NCBI RefSeq assembly: GCF_900156205.1
Contig: NZ_FTNA01000016.1
Coordinates: 1-64,000 of the forward strand
Direction: 5' to 3'
From: Leptospira interrogans
GTDB lineage: Bacteria; Spirochaetota; Leptospiria; Leptospirales; Leptospiraceae
DNA length: 64,000 bases
The translations under genes were made by a program, and so were the position numbers. Below are positions 49,652-64,000 of the stretch, piece after piece; positions within the stretch are counted from its first letter, which is position 1, and each line of letters opens with the position of its first letter. Below the pieces are notes generated by a model that was not told the DNA's origin, searched no databases, and saw only the letters and a list, made by a program, of their open reading frames with translations.

Positions 49652-50926
49652 ATGATCGGCATTTCTCCAAAAACGAAATTGGAATGGGATCTTTGGTTCC
49701 AATCCGGAGAAATTGTTCCTTTTTTTCAACCCATCCTTTCTGTAGAAAGGGATTCTATTTTCGGTTATGAAACTCTGGGAAGGTTTCGAGATCAATCCGG
49801 AAAAATCCATTCTTTAGGTCCTTTCTTTTTGAATGCGTTGTCCGGGGTAGAAGATCTTCAAGAAAGAAGAGAGATCTACATTCTTAAAAGAGATATTGAT
49901 CGTAGTATTCGTAAAAAAGCACTTCTCCATCTTTTAAAAAATCAGAATCGATTTCCAGAAGCAAAATTATTCGTAAATATTTCCCCCGCGTATATGAGGG
50001 ATCATATCGAGGAAGAAGAGGTAGATCCATATACAATTCGACTTGTGAAAGAATTTGGTTTAGATCCTTCCAAAATAGTTATTGAAATTGTAGAAGAACA
50101 TTTTGACGGAAGTATAGAAAGTTTAAGACCTCTCATTTCTCGTTATAAAGAAGAAGGATTTTTAGTAGCGATTGACGATTTGGGTTCTCGTTCTTCTAAT
50201 TTAGATCGAATTGGAATTTTCCATCCGGATATTTTGAAAGTAGATCTTCAGATGCTTAGGCATTCGGTCATTTCTAGAAATTTTCAGGAGATTCTTTTTA
50301 CAATTTCTAGACTTTCTGAATCTCTAGGTTGTTCTCTATTGTTTGAAGGGATTGAAAATGAGACGGAACTTTTTCAATCTCTTACTTACAGCGCACGTTT
50401 TTTACAGGGATTTTATTTTGCAGAAGCCCTTCCGAATATGGTAGGTCAAGAGGAGTTAAAACTTAGATTTTCTGCTGTTCATGAATGTTTCTTAAACCAT
50501 AAACGAAATCAGTTAGTAAAAAGAATTCAGTTGGAAAAAGAATTGGAAGAGAAGCTGGATCTTTCCGGAATTATAGTAAATGCAGAAGAAGAACTTTGTT
50601 CGATTCAAATCCAGAACCCTAACTTACTGAGCAATTTTGTATTTCGAATTTATGCTACCAATCTGATTGGAAGCCAGGTTTCTCCAAACTATATGAAAAT
50701 TGGAAATTCTTCTATAGACATAGATTCTTCTTTTGTAGGAAGAAATTGGAGTTGGAGACCGTATTTTTTGGAACAACTTTATAAATCAATGAAGGATACT
50801 CGAGCGGAATGGATTATTAGTAATCCGTATTACGACATCAGCTACGGAATTCTTCTCGTGACGTATAGTAAAAAAATTTCTGAGCAAAATGTACTATTTG
50901 TAGATGCTCAAGTTCTTGAATATTAG
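49652..50926 (+). CDS. EAL-domain cyclic-di-GMP phosphodiesterase
   Basis: Residues 10-255 form an EAL domain: FGYETLGR (ETL at the signature), [41 protein letters not shown] and [11 protein letters not shown]. Thus the metal-binding and catalytic residues of active enzymes are present apart from the signature Ala to Thr. Residues 280-424 form a C-terminal sensor-like domain of the type seen in YkuI. It should hydrolyse c-di-GMP to pGpG under control of an unknown signal. It diverges from the AftB-like gene, sharing about 50 bp of upstream DNA. Confidence 0.88.
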   Translation: MIGISPKTKLEWDLWFQSGEIVPFFQPILSVERDSIFGYETLGRFRDQSGKIHSLGPFFLNALSGVEDLQERREIYILKRDIDRSIRKKALLHLLKNQNRFPEAKLFVNISPAYMRDHIEEEEVDPYTIRLVKEFGLDPSKIVIEIVEEHFDGSIESLRPLISRYKEEGFLVAIDDLGSRSSNLDRIGIFHPDILKVDLQMLRHSVISRNFQEILFTISRLSESLGCSLLFEGIENETELFQSLTYSARFLQGFYFAEALPNMVGQEELKLRFSAVHECFLNHKRNQLVKRIQLEKELEEKLDLSGIIVNAEEELCSIQIQNPNLLSNFVFRIYATNLIGSQVSPNYMKIGNSSIDIDSSFVGRNWSWRPYFLEQLYKSMKDTRAEWIISNPYYDISYGILLVTYSKKISEQNVLFVDAQVLEY

Positions 50927-51282
50927 AAATATATAATAAACTATTATTCAATATTTTGTTTTGAAATAATGTTTTTTATAAAAATTTGAGAATAGGGATG
51001 AGTAAAATCTTTAGAATACTATAAACTTTGAGATGAATTAGAAAACAAATTTCTGGATATTTTATATAATTCTTGAATAACGTGAATTCGTGGAGAAATT
51101 CGTTTTATCCTAAGTCAATTTTTTTGTAAAAAAATAAATGTGGGAACTCTCACAAATCGTTAATTTACCAGTTAAACTTTATAAATTGTGGGAACTACTA
51201 GGAAATACAAAAAGAATCATCTTACAATACGATTTTGCACAAATCGCTGTTTTGCGGCCATCATCAAAATTTAAATCCCATT

Positions 51283-51461
51283 TTACTACCCGGACGCATG
51301 AAAATAGTACCAAGTTATTAACGGCTGAATTTACGAAAAAAATAGTGGTACTTAAAAAATACCGCACATTCGGGATTTACTACATTTTAAAGCAGGATCA
51401 AAATATTCAAATTTTTGAAACAATTTAACCCAAGTATTCTATTCATGCGTCCGAGTAGTAA
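51283..51461 (+). repeat. M3 inverted-repeat element, copy 2, inserted in R
   Basis: The ends TTACTACCCGGACGCATGAA and the complement of TTACTACTCGGACGCATGAA are near perfect. The sequence continues on both sides as repeat R: AAATCCCATTTTA to the left and ACATGAATTCAG to the right. The uninterrupted sequence is seen in the other R copies as AAATCCCATTTTAACGTG (complement at 43680). TA is present at both borders. Confidence 0.82.
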
Positions 51462-51631
51462 CATGAATTCAGTGCGAGTAAAAATTTCCTCAAAGTAGTA
51501 GTTCCTACCATTTTAGAATTTGTTTGTAAAATCTTGGTTTGCAGTAGTTCTCACACCATTTTACAGACAAACCTAAGTTTTGTGGTAGTTCCCACAACTT
51601 GAACACGACAGATTCAATTGTTATAAACTTC

Positions 51632-51810
<179 letters not shown>

Positions 51811-51984
51811 TTTATAAATTCTGGTAATTCCCATATTTAAAGAATCAATTTGTAAAGTTCAAATTCCAACTTTTTCCAGAATTACGTCGAACTTTAGGTT
51901 GAATAATAAGCGAAGCTTACGTTATTCGGATATATAATAAAATACTAACATTTTGCATTGAAATACGACTTTCCAATAATATAA

Positions 51985-52085
51985 TAGAGTTATTGAAAAA
52001 TTCATAGTGGAAATTAACAAAACTGCTTTAATGTTCTTTTCAATGTAACGGAAGTAGATGGAGAATTAATTTTTCAACAACTCTA
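51985..52085 (-). repeat. M1 short inverted-repeat element, copy 3
   Basis: A 101 bp copy in the opposite orientation to copy 1, with ends TAGAGTTATTGAAAAATT and the complement of TAGAGTTGTTGAAAAATT. It lies downstream of the leftward PilZ-like gene, about 50 bp from its stop. Confidence 0.82.
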
Positions 52086-52137
52086 ATATTTAATTTTGTA
52101 GGAATGAGTATTTGAAATTTCAGGATAACGTTTGAGT

Positions 52138-53307
<1,170 letters not shown>

Positions 53308-53376
53308 AGTTTTTCAAAGCGAACGAGGGGAAATTCTCTTGATCTTAGTTCTCAGTTTACCTTTTATGTACTAGGT

Positions 53377-54904
<1,528 letters not shown>

Positions 54905-55687
54905 TTGGATCGGATTCTTGCGTTTACGTTTGGTTTTTTTGCTCTTGTAGTATTGAGCAAAGAAATAAACTCGCAAGGATCTGCTATAAGAGTCGCTCAG
55001 GAATTAGTTGCTAGGCTCGATCAGGTTCTCGTAAAATCAAATCAAGGTTTGATCAAAGGGAATTTGATTCTAATCCGAAGAAACGGAGAAACCTGGAATT
55101 GGGATGTAAGTATATTCAGAAAAGAAGATGATACACTTTATTTATTTGAAAGTAGTGGGAAAGGACTCGAATATAAAATTTTAATTAAGGATGAAGGTGA
55201 ACAGATTTACATATTTAATGCACTTTCTAAAAAGATTTTTAGAAAAGTAGACGAGGAGAAATACGAATCTCATTTGGCGACCGGATTTAGTTTTATGGAT
55301 TTATCCGGAGCGTCCTATCAGGCAAATTATAATCCTATCGTACAGAGTGATCTTAAAACCGCGGATCAATCTTTTAAAAGAGTTTCTCTCAAACCAATCA
55401 TACCGTATTTTTATTCTAAGTTAATTTTGCTTTTGAGTTTGGATTCGTTAAAACCTACAAGATTGGATTTTCATGATCGGGACGGAGTATTATTTAAAAC
55501 GATGAATATCAAATACGGACCCGTAAAAGTGAAACAAAATCAAAAGACTACAAAAGAAGAACACGCAAATCGACTTGAGATGTTAGATTTGAATACCGGA
55601 TCTGTTAGTGTATTAGAATATATTGAAATAGATAAGGAAGTAAAACCAGATCCTTCTCTTTTTGATCTAGCCAATTTAAATCGATAG
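54905..55687 (+). CDS. Exported LolA-fold (outer-membrane lipoprotein-sorting-like) protein
   Basis: The 260-residue protein starts with TTG directly after guaB. It has a signal sequence ([15 protein letters not shown], cleavage near INSQG). The mature part matches the pattern of the lipoprotein-sorting/LolA-like fold: [48 protein letters not shown], a central FSFMDLSG and [11 protein letters not shown]. Proteins like this carry lipoproteins or lipids across the periplasm. It lacks features that would separate it from other members of that broad group. Confidence 0.72.
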   Translation: MDRILAFTFGFFALVVLSKEINSQGSAIRVAQELVARLDQVLVKSNQGLIKGNLILIRRNGETWNWDVSIFRKEDDTLYLFESSGKGLEYKILIKDEGEQIYIFNALSKKIFRKVDEEKYESHLATGFSFMDLSGASYQANYNPIVQSDLKTADQSFKRVSLKPIIPYFYSKLILLLSLDSLKPTRLDFHDRDGVLFKTMNIKYGPVKVKQNQKTTKEEHANRLEMLDLNTGSVSVLEYIEIDKEVKPDPSLFDLANLNR

Positions 55688-55696
55688 GGTTTTATT

Positions 55697-56389
55697 TTGA
55701 AAGAGGCGATTCTTTTCAGAAGAGAATGGAATGAAGAATATCCTTTTCATTTAAACAAAGAAGAAATTTCCCATTTAAAAGCGCTTCGGATTTTTTCAGA
55801 AGATAAAAATTTAAGAGTATTGAACGGAATTGGAACCGAATGGATTTATGAGATTCCAGGAAATTCAGTTCAAGGGATTTTCAAAAAGACGATCACTCAT
55901 TTGAAATCGGAAAGGGTTTCCGCGGTTGCGACAGCTATTCCTAAAGGAAATCGATTGGAGTGGTTGTTACAAAAAGGAACCGAATTGGGTTTGACTCATT
56001 TTTATTTTTTAAATTTCGAACAATCGGATCGAAAGGATTTCAATTTGAATCGGGCTCAAAAGATCGTGGAAGAGGCATCGATTCAATCAAAAAGAATTTT
56101 TCTTCCAGAAATAGTTTCCCCGGTTTCGTTGAAAGAATTTTTGATTTCGCAAAAGAAACAAAATCTTTCTATCTATCGATTGGATCCGCAAGGGGAATGG
56201 AAACTAAAACCTGAATTCTTTCAAAATGCAATTTGGATCATAGGTCCGGAGGGTGGTTTTCGAGAGAAGGAAATTCTTTTGCTCCAAGAAAGAAATATAC
56301 CTGGAATTAAGGTAGGGGATACAATTCTAAAAATAGAGACCGCTGTAGTTTTTACGGCCTCGTTATTTCGTTATTCTACTATTTGTTGA
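55697..56389 (+). CDS. rsmE: 16S rRNA (uracil1498-N3)-methyltransferase
   Basis: The 230-residue SPOUT-class enzyme methylates U1498 of 16S rRNA. It has a PUA-like N-terminal part ([19 protein letters not shown]), [23 protein letters not shown] with the conserved Glu-Leu, [12 protein letters not shown], the SAM-binding knot [14 protein letters not shown], and [15 protein letters not shown] near the end. The start is TTG at 55697. It follows the LolA-like gene by 9 bp and converges on a small lipoprotein gene with an 11 bp overlap. Confidence 0.92.
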   Translation: MKEAILFRREWNEEYPFHLNKEEISHLKALRIFSEDKNLRVLNGIGTEWIYEIPGNSVQGIFKKTITHLKSERVSAVATAIPKGNRLEWLLQKGTELGLTHFYFLNFEQSDRKDFNLNRAQKIVEEASIQSKRIFLPEIVSPVSLKEFLISQKKQNLSIYRLDPQGEWKLKPEFFQNAIWIIGPEGGFREKEILLLQERNIPGIKVGDTILKIETAVVFTASLFRYSTIC

Positions 56390-56663
56390 GATTGTTGAAT
56401 TGAATGAGCAAATTAAGAACGTTACAGTTATTAGAACAATTACTCGTACATGTGTTGAGTGCCTGTAAATTTGCGTTTGTTACGGTTTCTCCATAAGTGG
56501 CTCCGCAAGCTGCGTTACAGGAATCGATTGTTCCACCTGGACCACAAGATAACATATAGTTTGTAATCGCTTTTTCTTTCGTGGTATCCTTTCTTGCGTT
56601 ACAGTTTGACATCACGATGAAAAAGAAGAATGAAAGAAGTAGGATCGAAAATAATTTCCTCAT
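56379..56663 (-). CDS. Small Cys-rich lipoprotein
   Basis: The 94-residue protein has a signal peptide ([18 protein letters not shown]) with the lipid-attachment Cys at residue 21. The mature domain carries seven more Cys residues ([27 protein letters not shown]), probably disulphide-linked in the periplasm or on the surface. Pathogenic leptospires are known for small Cys-rich lipoproteins, but I do not recognise the family. It converges on rsmE. The 56664-57238 gap beyond it has no gene apart from repeat material. Confidence 0.78.
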   Translation of the reverse strand: MRKLFSILLLSFFFFIVMSNCNARKDTTKEKAITNYMLSCGPGGTIDSCNAACGATYGETVTNANLQALNTCTSNCSNNCNVLNLLIQFNNLNK

Positions 56664-56844
56664 AAATGTATAGTTGCCAATGTAGGAATTCTACGTAAAT
56701 CAAAAAAGATTGGACGTTTAAAGATTCCTAAACCAAACTTTCTAGAAACCATTTCACGAATGGAATTAAAATCCAATTCATTTTTTCAAACTTAAATTGA
56801 AGAGTATTTTGTCTTATGTAATGTTTTGGAATTGAGCCTTACTT

Positions 56845-56992
56845 TGAGTTTGTTACAAAACCGTTCAATATGGGAACTCATACAAAAATTATAATAAAAA
56901 AAGAATGTTAAAAAACTATAATTATACAGTACAATGGTTTTGTGGGAACTACCACATTTTATTGAAGATTCAAAAGTAATTTATTCTAGGCG
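56845..56992 (+). repeat. M2 element, copy D (degenerate)
   Basis: GAGTTTGTTACAAAACC followed by GTTCAATATGGGAACTCATAC and, further on, TGTGGGAACTACCACATTTT with ATTGAAGATTC resembles the left and middle parts of M2 copy B. The right inverted repeat is not recognisable. It lies in the gene-free DNA before the thiE-like gene. Confidence 0.6.
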
Positions 56993-57238
56993 TTCTTTAT
57001 TGAAAAAAACTTAGTGATTCTCCGGTTCTCTAAATATAGTAAATAAGATATTGGGTTTAGTGAAACTATAGTATGATCTATCTTTTTTTAATGAAGTTTG
57101 GCTTATTAGAATATTTGAAACTAAAGGTAGTATGTGATAGTTTTCAGGTTTTAGAGAAACAAAAAGGTGCATTTATGAATTCGATGTTACAAATTAAAAG
57201 ATGGGATTGGATCGATTTCAAATCGTAAGGTTGATTGA

Positions 57239-57883
57239 GTGAGAGCAAACAGTTTTCCTTGGCGAGTGCCTGGAATTTATCCTATCCTCGATTTAGATTT
57301 TTGTAAAAGTAGAAATCTGGATTATTTCAGTCTTCCGAAATTTTGGATAGAATATCCAGATCTAATTCCTTTTATACAGATTCGGGCTAAGTCAGCTTCT
57401 ATAAATGAATTAGAATTTATAGTAAAATCGTTACAGGATTTATATCCGGATTTGTTTTGGATTGTCAACGACTTCTGGAAACAGGCTATTGAATGGAATT
57501 GTTTTGGAGCTCATGTCGGAAAAGAAGATTATGAAGCTTTGAATTTAGAAGAAAAGAATACACTCTTTAAATCTAAACTCTATTTGGGTACGTCCTCTCA
57601 TACTCTGGAAGAAGTAAGCGAGTTGGATTCATCTCTTTGGAACTATACTGGATTAGGCCCCATTTTTCCGACAGAGAATAAAGAGGATGCAAAGTCTCCA
57701 ATTGGAACGAAAACTTTAAATAAAATCAAGAATGGAAATTACTTACCTGTAACTGTGATCGGTGGACTCAAAGTTGAAAATTTAGATCTGATCTTAAAGG
57801 AAGGGTCCTTTTTAATTTCGAGTATATCCATGGCTTGTTTAGAAAATGAATTTAGGACCGCCGCCACGAAATTACGGAAATAA
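57239..57883 (+). CDS. Thiamine-phosphate synthase-like (ThiE/TenI) protein
   Basis: The 214-residue TIM-barrel protein has [11 protein letters not shown], a [21 protein letters not shown] region matching the ThiE core, a [14 protein letters not shown] strand, [13 protein letters not shown] and [10 protein letters not shown]. ThiE couples thiazole and pyrimidine phosphates to thiamine phosphate; TenI-like relatives lack activity. The NDxxxxA motif is altered to NDFWKQA. It starts with GTG, and I see no TPP riboswitch upstream. The next gene follows after 54 bp. Confidence 0.78.
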   Translation: MRANSFPWRVPGIYPILDLDFCKSRNLDYFSLPKFWIEYPDLIPFIQIRAKSASINELEFIVKSLQDLYPDLFWIVNDFWKQAIEWNCFGAHVGKEDYEALNLEEKNTLFKSKLYLGTSSHTLEEVSELDSSLWNYTGLGPIFPTENKEDAKSPIGTKTLNKIKNGNYLPVTVIGGLKVENLDLILKEGSFLISSISMACLENEFRTAATKLRK

Positions 57884-57937
57884 ATTTAGGTAAGTTTCAA
57901 TTGACTCTAAGTTTATGTCGTATAGTATGCCTTTAAG

Positions 57938-58765
<828 letters not shown>

Positions 58766-58837
58766 TAACTTGAGTTCAGTTGTAAAGAACTGAATTTTTA
58801 TAAAGAGATTATCTAAAAATCTAGAAACTATCTTAAT

Positions 58838-59272
58838 TAACGTGAGTTCGGCTATGATTCATTTTTCTGAAAAAGGTTGGAATCTGAATTTTACAGATCG
58901 ATTCTTTAAGTGTAGGAACTACCACAATTTATAAACTAGAAGTTTTATAACGCTTGAATTTGTGGTATTCAAGTGTGAGAATTACCACAAAACTTAGGTT
59001 TATCTATAAAATGATGTGGGAACTACTGCAAATCACGATTTTACAAATAAATTCTAAAATTGTAGGAACTACTATTTTTAGAAAATTTTTACTCAGCCGA
59101 ACTCCCATTAAAATGGGATTTAGATTTTGATCATGGCCGCAGAACAGCGGTTTTGTGCAAAAATCTGATCGGATGATAATTCTTTTTGTATTTCCTAGTA
59201 GTTCCCACTTTACAAAGTTTAACTGGTAAATTAACGATTACAAAAGTTCACACATTTATTTTTTTGAATATA
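58838..59272 (-). repeat. Composite repeat R, longest uninterrupted copy
   Basis: About 435 bp starting AACGTGAGTTCGGC and ending near GTTCACACATTTATTTTTTT. Its parts occur at 8560 (middle), 32815-33250 (middle and end), 43630-43878 (start) and 51090-51905 (interrupted). Several GTGGGAACTACT-like words lie inside in both directions (58913, 58975, 59017, 59058, 59200). No reading frame crosses it. The rest of the 58766-59801 gap holds a decayed small gene and M1 copy 4. Confidence 0.75.
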
Positions 59273-59324
59273 ATAAAATTAAAAATTACTTGCCTTTGAT
59301 TTCAAAAAATATAAATTTATATAC

Positions 59325-59663
59325 ATGACGAATTTGTCTTTTTTGACATTGATGGTCACCACCTTTTTGGGATTTGGATCTATTTTAGGTTTTCTTCATA
59401 CAATTTGGAAATATTTATCTTCTTAACTTCAAGTGTCGAGACAAGAAACGAAGTCCGAAATTTAAGAGTTAAGGTCGAAAGTTCAAGATATAAAGATGGA
59501 AATGAGTAACTTATGTTCCGAAGTCAAAAAAGACTTTCATAAATTAGAAAACCGTTTTGATGTTTCTTACTCTATTCTTAGAAATAAAATTGATGTTCTA
59601 ATAGATAGTTTAGTGATTCGATTTATAAACGATGTTCCGCGTAAAAAAAGAATTCCAGGCTAA
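59325..59663 (+). pseudogene. Remnant of a small membrane-anchored coiled-coil protein gene
   Basis: An ATG at 59325 opens 33 codons with one membrane helix (VTTFLGFGSILGFLHTIWKY). A shifted frame then continues with RNEVRNLRVKVESSRY, and another shift gives a 55-codon segment (59496-59663) with EVKKDFHKLENRF and IRFINDVP. Read together they look like one short protein with a membrane helix and a coiled coil that has been broken by small indels. The first and last pieces could still be expressed separately. No family is recognised. Confidence 0.45.
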
Positions 59664-59696
59664 AATCAATCCATCCATGGTCACGATTGGAATCGA

Positions 59697-59798
59697 TAGA
59701 ATTATTGAAAAATTAATTCTCCATCTGTTTTTATTGTATTGAAATGGAAAATTGAGGTAGTTTTGGCAATCCCACTATGAAATTTTTCAACAATTCTA
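59697..59798 (+). repeat. M1 short inverted-repeat element, copy 4
   Basis: A 102 bp copy with ends TAGAATTATTGAAAAATT and the complement of TAGAATTGTTGAAAAATT. Its interior begins like copy 1 (AATTCTCCATCTGTTT). It ends 4 bp from the stop codon of lysS, so it may also provide the 3' end of that transcript. Confidence 0.82.
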
Positions 59799-59801
59799 AT
59801 T

Positions 59802-61289
<1,488 letters not shown>

Positions 61290-61293
61290 TTTC

Positions 61294-61948
<655 letters not shown>

Positions 61949-61997
61949 AGAACGAGAGTTTTTTCCAGGAACGAAATTACAAGAGGAAATTAGGATG

Positions 61998-64000
61998 TTA
62001 TCTTTCTTGTAGATCCTTAGCTCCTTCTAAATCGATCGCAACTCTTTGTTCTACCCAATGAGACACCGTATCTTCTGGAGGTCTGTTTATAGAAAGAAGA
62101 ATATCTTCCCAACACGATCTCAGTCCTATAAATTTAAAAATCGCATAACCTAAAAGAATGGCGTTTCCTAAGTTGTAGATCGAATAGATCCAGTTTCGAT
62201 ACATGTAGTTTGTGATAAACCCAAATAATAATTGAGCCAAAAGAGAAAATTCTGCCACTATGTAGAGAGAAGGCATAGAGGTTCTGCCGATCACTTTTGG
62301 GGTTCTGCTGAATGGAATTTGTTTTCCAGTAATTGCTTGATTGATCGACATAAAAACTCCTGCTAAATTTACAGGAATCAAAAGTAGATTGAGAGAATAG
62401 ATTTGAATCAGATCAATCCATTTATATCCCATTCTAACTAAATCCATTCCGTATAAAATAAAATACGGCAAAGAGGAAATTGCGATCCAATACGTTTCTA
62501 CCCCTTCCCCTAAGGGACTTCCCATAAGAATGACAAGGCCAATATTCACCGCTGCGATCGAACCAAGGTAGTGAACTCGAAAGAATGCTTCTATAAATTT
62601 TGTAAAATTCCAGGGCCATCTAAATACGTGACGCAATAATTTAGGAAGGATGATCAATCCCCCATTGGCCCATCTTCTTCTTTGAATTAGAAGGGAACCA
62701 AAGTCTGGAGGGGTTGCACTATAGGCGAGTCTTTCCGGATAATTATAAAGATTCCAATTCACATCCAAAAGATCAATACTAGATTCAGTATCTTCTATTA
62801 CAGTATTGTCTTGGATGTATTTATGAATTTGAAAACCTCTTTCCTCGTATATAGTTTGGATATCTAAAAGCGCTTTGTAACGAAGCATTGCATTTGCACC
62901 TACCCAAAACGTTGCTCCAAAATTGGTAAATCCTTGATGAATCTGATATTGAATGTCTGTGGTTGCACCGGCTATTTTTTCTAACACGTTAGACGCTCCT
63001 GGAAAGGAACTGTAAGGGGTTTGCGCCACTGTAATCCTTTCGTTTCCGGGAGTTTTCATAACGTATGATAATTTTAGAATATAGTCTGGAAGAAGCACAC
63101 TGTCCGCGTCCAAGGTAATTAAAAAATCCGCACTAGGAATTTCAAATGAGGAATCGTTTTGAGATTCTTCTAAAAAAATTCCTTTAGAATCTTTTTTTTC
63201 TATCCATCTTTTTCCTAAAAGATATATGTAACTGTTAAGGTTCATGGCTTTGTTAGGAAGATGAGAAAGGTTTACGTATTTTTTTCTTTCAAAGGTAGAA
63301 AAGTTTACGTTAAACAGTGAAACTAGACGATTGAATTCCTTTTCGATTCTATAAGAATCTGCTCCCCCTTTTGTTAAAAGAAATTCTAATTCGGAAATTC
63401 TTTTTGAATGTAGATTACACCATTCTTTAAAAAAAGAATTTCTCATAAAAGTTCGAGTATGTTCCGGAAGTTCCTTTCGGATTGTAGAATCGTCGTATTC
63501 GTTCATACGATTTTGAAACCAAAGGAATGCGTTTTTATAGAGTTGAATTAGTAGTTTTGTTTCTTTCTGAGGTTTGGATTTATTTGAATTTTTACGTTCT
63601 AAATATCCTTTTTTTGCCTGAAGAAAAGGATAAGCAGCTTCGTTAAATTCTTTTTGAAGAGAATTTGGTAGATTTCTCATGTTTTGGAGAGATTCAAAAG
63701 CAGCATAACTTTTAGGTTCAGGAGGATCATCAATCAGTAATACAATTCTTCGGTTTGGATAATCTTGAAGAGCCGCAGAAAGAAGGGTTTCTCGAACTAT
63801 ATCCAATTCTTCTTTGTAAGAAGGAATTAAAATTGCTAAAGAGGGACAGTCTTCTTTATAAATTTTTTCCAATTCTTCGCGATCTGGAGAAGAATGTTTC
63901 AAAAGTCTTTGAAAATAGCCTAAACGAGTAAATTGATAAACGAAGTTACCATAGGTCAATAAAACAATGATAATAAAAAATGCAATTTGTCCTATGGCTG
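61998..64000 (-). CDS. Large processive GT2 glycosyltransferase (BcsA/OpgH-like), incomplete
   Basis: The reading frame is open to the right edge, so the N terminus lies outside the window; TTG at 63959 is only an internal candidate. It shows a membrane helix (AFFIIIVLL) then a GT2 catalytic part: [37 protein letters not shown], the IEDTES acidic residue and QRRRWANGG (the QxxRW motif of processive enzymes). Four or five membrane helices follow. An insert of about 150 residues between the first acidic motif and DADS is unusual. The product could be a beta-glucan or similar polymer. Confidence 0.82.
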   Translation of the reverse strand, partial: AIGQIAFFIIIVLLTYGNFVYQFTRLGYFQRLLKHSSPDREELEKIYKEDCPSLAILIPSYKEELDIVRETLLSAALQDYPNRRIVLLIDDPPEPKSYAAFESLQNMRNLPNSLQKEFNEAAYPFLQAKKGYLERKNSNKSKPQKETKLLIQLYKNAFLWFQNRMNEYDDSTIRKELPEHTRTFMRNSFFKEWCNLHSKRISELEFLLTKGGADSYRIEKEFNRLVSLFNVNFSTFERKKYVNLSHLPNKAMNLNSYIYLLGKRWIEKKDSKGIFLEESQNDSSFEIPSADFLITLDADSVLLPDYILKLSYVMKTPGNERITVAQTPYSSFPGASNVLEKIAGATTDIQYQIHQGFTNFGATFWVGANAMLRYKALLDIQTIYEERGFQIHKYIQDNTVIEDTESSIDLLDVNWNLYNYPERLAYSATPPDFGSLLIQRRRWANGGLIILPKLLRHVFRWPWNFTKFIEAFFRVHYLGSIAAVNIGLVILMGSPLGEGVETYWIAISSLPYFILYGMDLVRMGYKWIDLIQIYSLNLLLIPVNLAGVFMSINQAITGKQIPFSRTPKVIGRTSMPSLYIVAEFSLLAQLLFGFITNYMYRNWIYSIYNLGNAILLGYAIFKFIGLRSCWEDILLSINRPPEDTVSHWVEQRVAIDLEGAKDLQER

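Noticed and set aside
51138..51428. A 96-codon plus-strand frame in the repeat island
   Set aside because: It lies across the junction of repeat R and M3 and its sequence is simply translated repeat DNA.
56990..57238. Possible TPP riboswitch upstream of the thiE-like gene
   Set aside because: I looked for the conserved CTGAGA and ACCTG-type core and did not find it.

Overview
The window is AT-rich chromosomal DNA of a spirochaete of the genus Leptospira, most probably a pathogenic-clade species close to L. interrogans. I base this on the sequences of recognisable proteins (enolase, SecA, IMP dehydrogenase, LysS), on Leptospira-type lipoproteins with relaxed spirochaetal lipoboxes, on frequent TTG/GTG starts, and on the style of the intergenic repeats. 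The species is an inference from memory, not from a search. Layout: 1-3.6 kb is accessory DNA with a lipoprotein gene, two paralogous small genes, a broken IS5-like element and a CAT-anticodon tRNA. 3.6-8.3 kb is a leftward block: two secreted proteins, a HEAT-repeat protein, a one-domain response regulator, a Maf/MptE-like protein and an RNA polymerase omega-like protein with an acidic tail. 9.0-19.7 kb is a rightward housekeeping block: eno, an ftsB-like gene, clpP, a YheT-type hydrolase, a thioredoxin-like protein, a glutamine amidotransferase, secA and small secreted proteins. 19.7-30.1 kb holds a tripartite RND efflux system (TolC-like, adaptor, frameshifted outer-membrane gene, CusA-like pump) and then a second pump paralogue without its own partners. 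A BBP2-like outer-membrane protein (30.6-32.3 kb) is flanked by repeat islands. 33.7-38.4 kb holds a CCA-adding/poly(A) polymerase family gene, RNase HI, an arginyl/leucyl-tRNA-protein transferase and an SDR. 37.6-49.6 kb is rich in surface-polysaccharide functions: a DprE2-like SDR beside a DprE1-like FAD oxidase, two glycosyltransferases, and a convergent group with a GT-C-like protein, an O-antigen-ligase-like protein and a GT-C protein that resembles mycobacterial AftB. Together these suggest a polyprenyl-phosphate-linked pentofuranose (arabinose-like) donor and its use in an envelope glycan. 49.6-64 kb carries an EAL phosphodiesterase, a PilZ-like protein, guaB, a LolA-like protein, rsmE, a thiE-like gene, a WecG/TagA/CpsF glycosyltransferase, lysS and a large processive GT2 enzyme that runs off the window end. 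The most unusual content is intergenic. At least three families of short elements with terminal inverted repeats (called M1, M2 and M3 here) and a longer composite repeat of about 430 bp (called R) recur in gaps between genes. One R copy (51.1-51.9 kb) is interrupted by both an M3 and an M2 element. The matching uninterrupted sequence is present elsewhere in the window, so filled and empty sites can be compared directly. A short degenerate word (consensus near TGTGGGAACTACTACA) occurs more than 30 times in these gaps in both orientations. Two outer-membrane protein genes also carry homopolymer G/C tracts that could allow slipped-strand variation.
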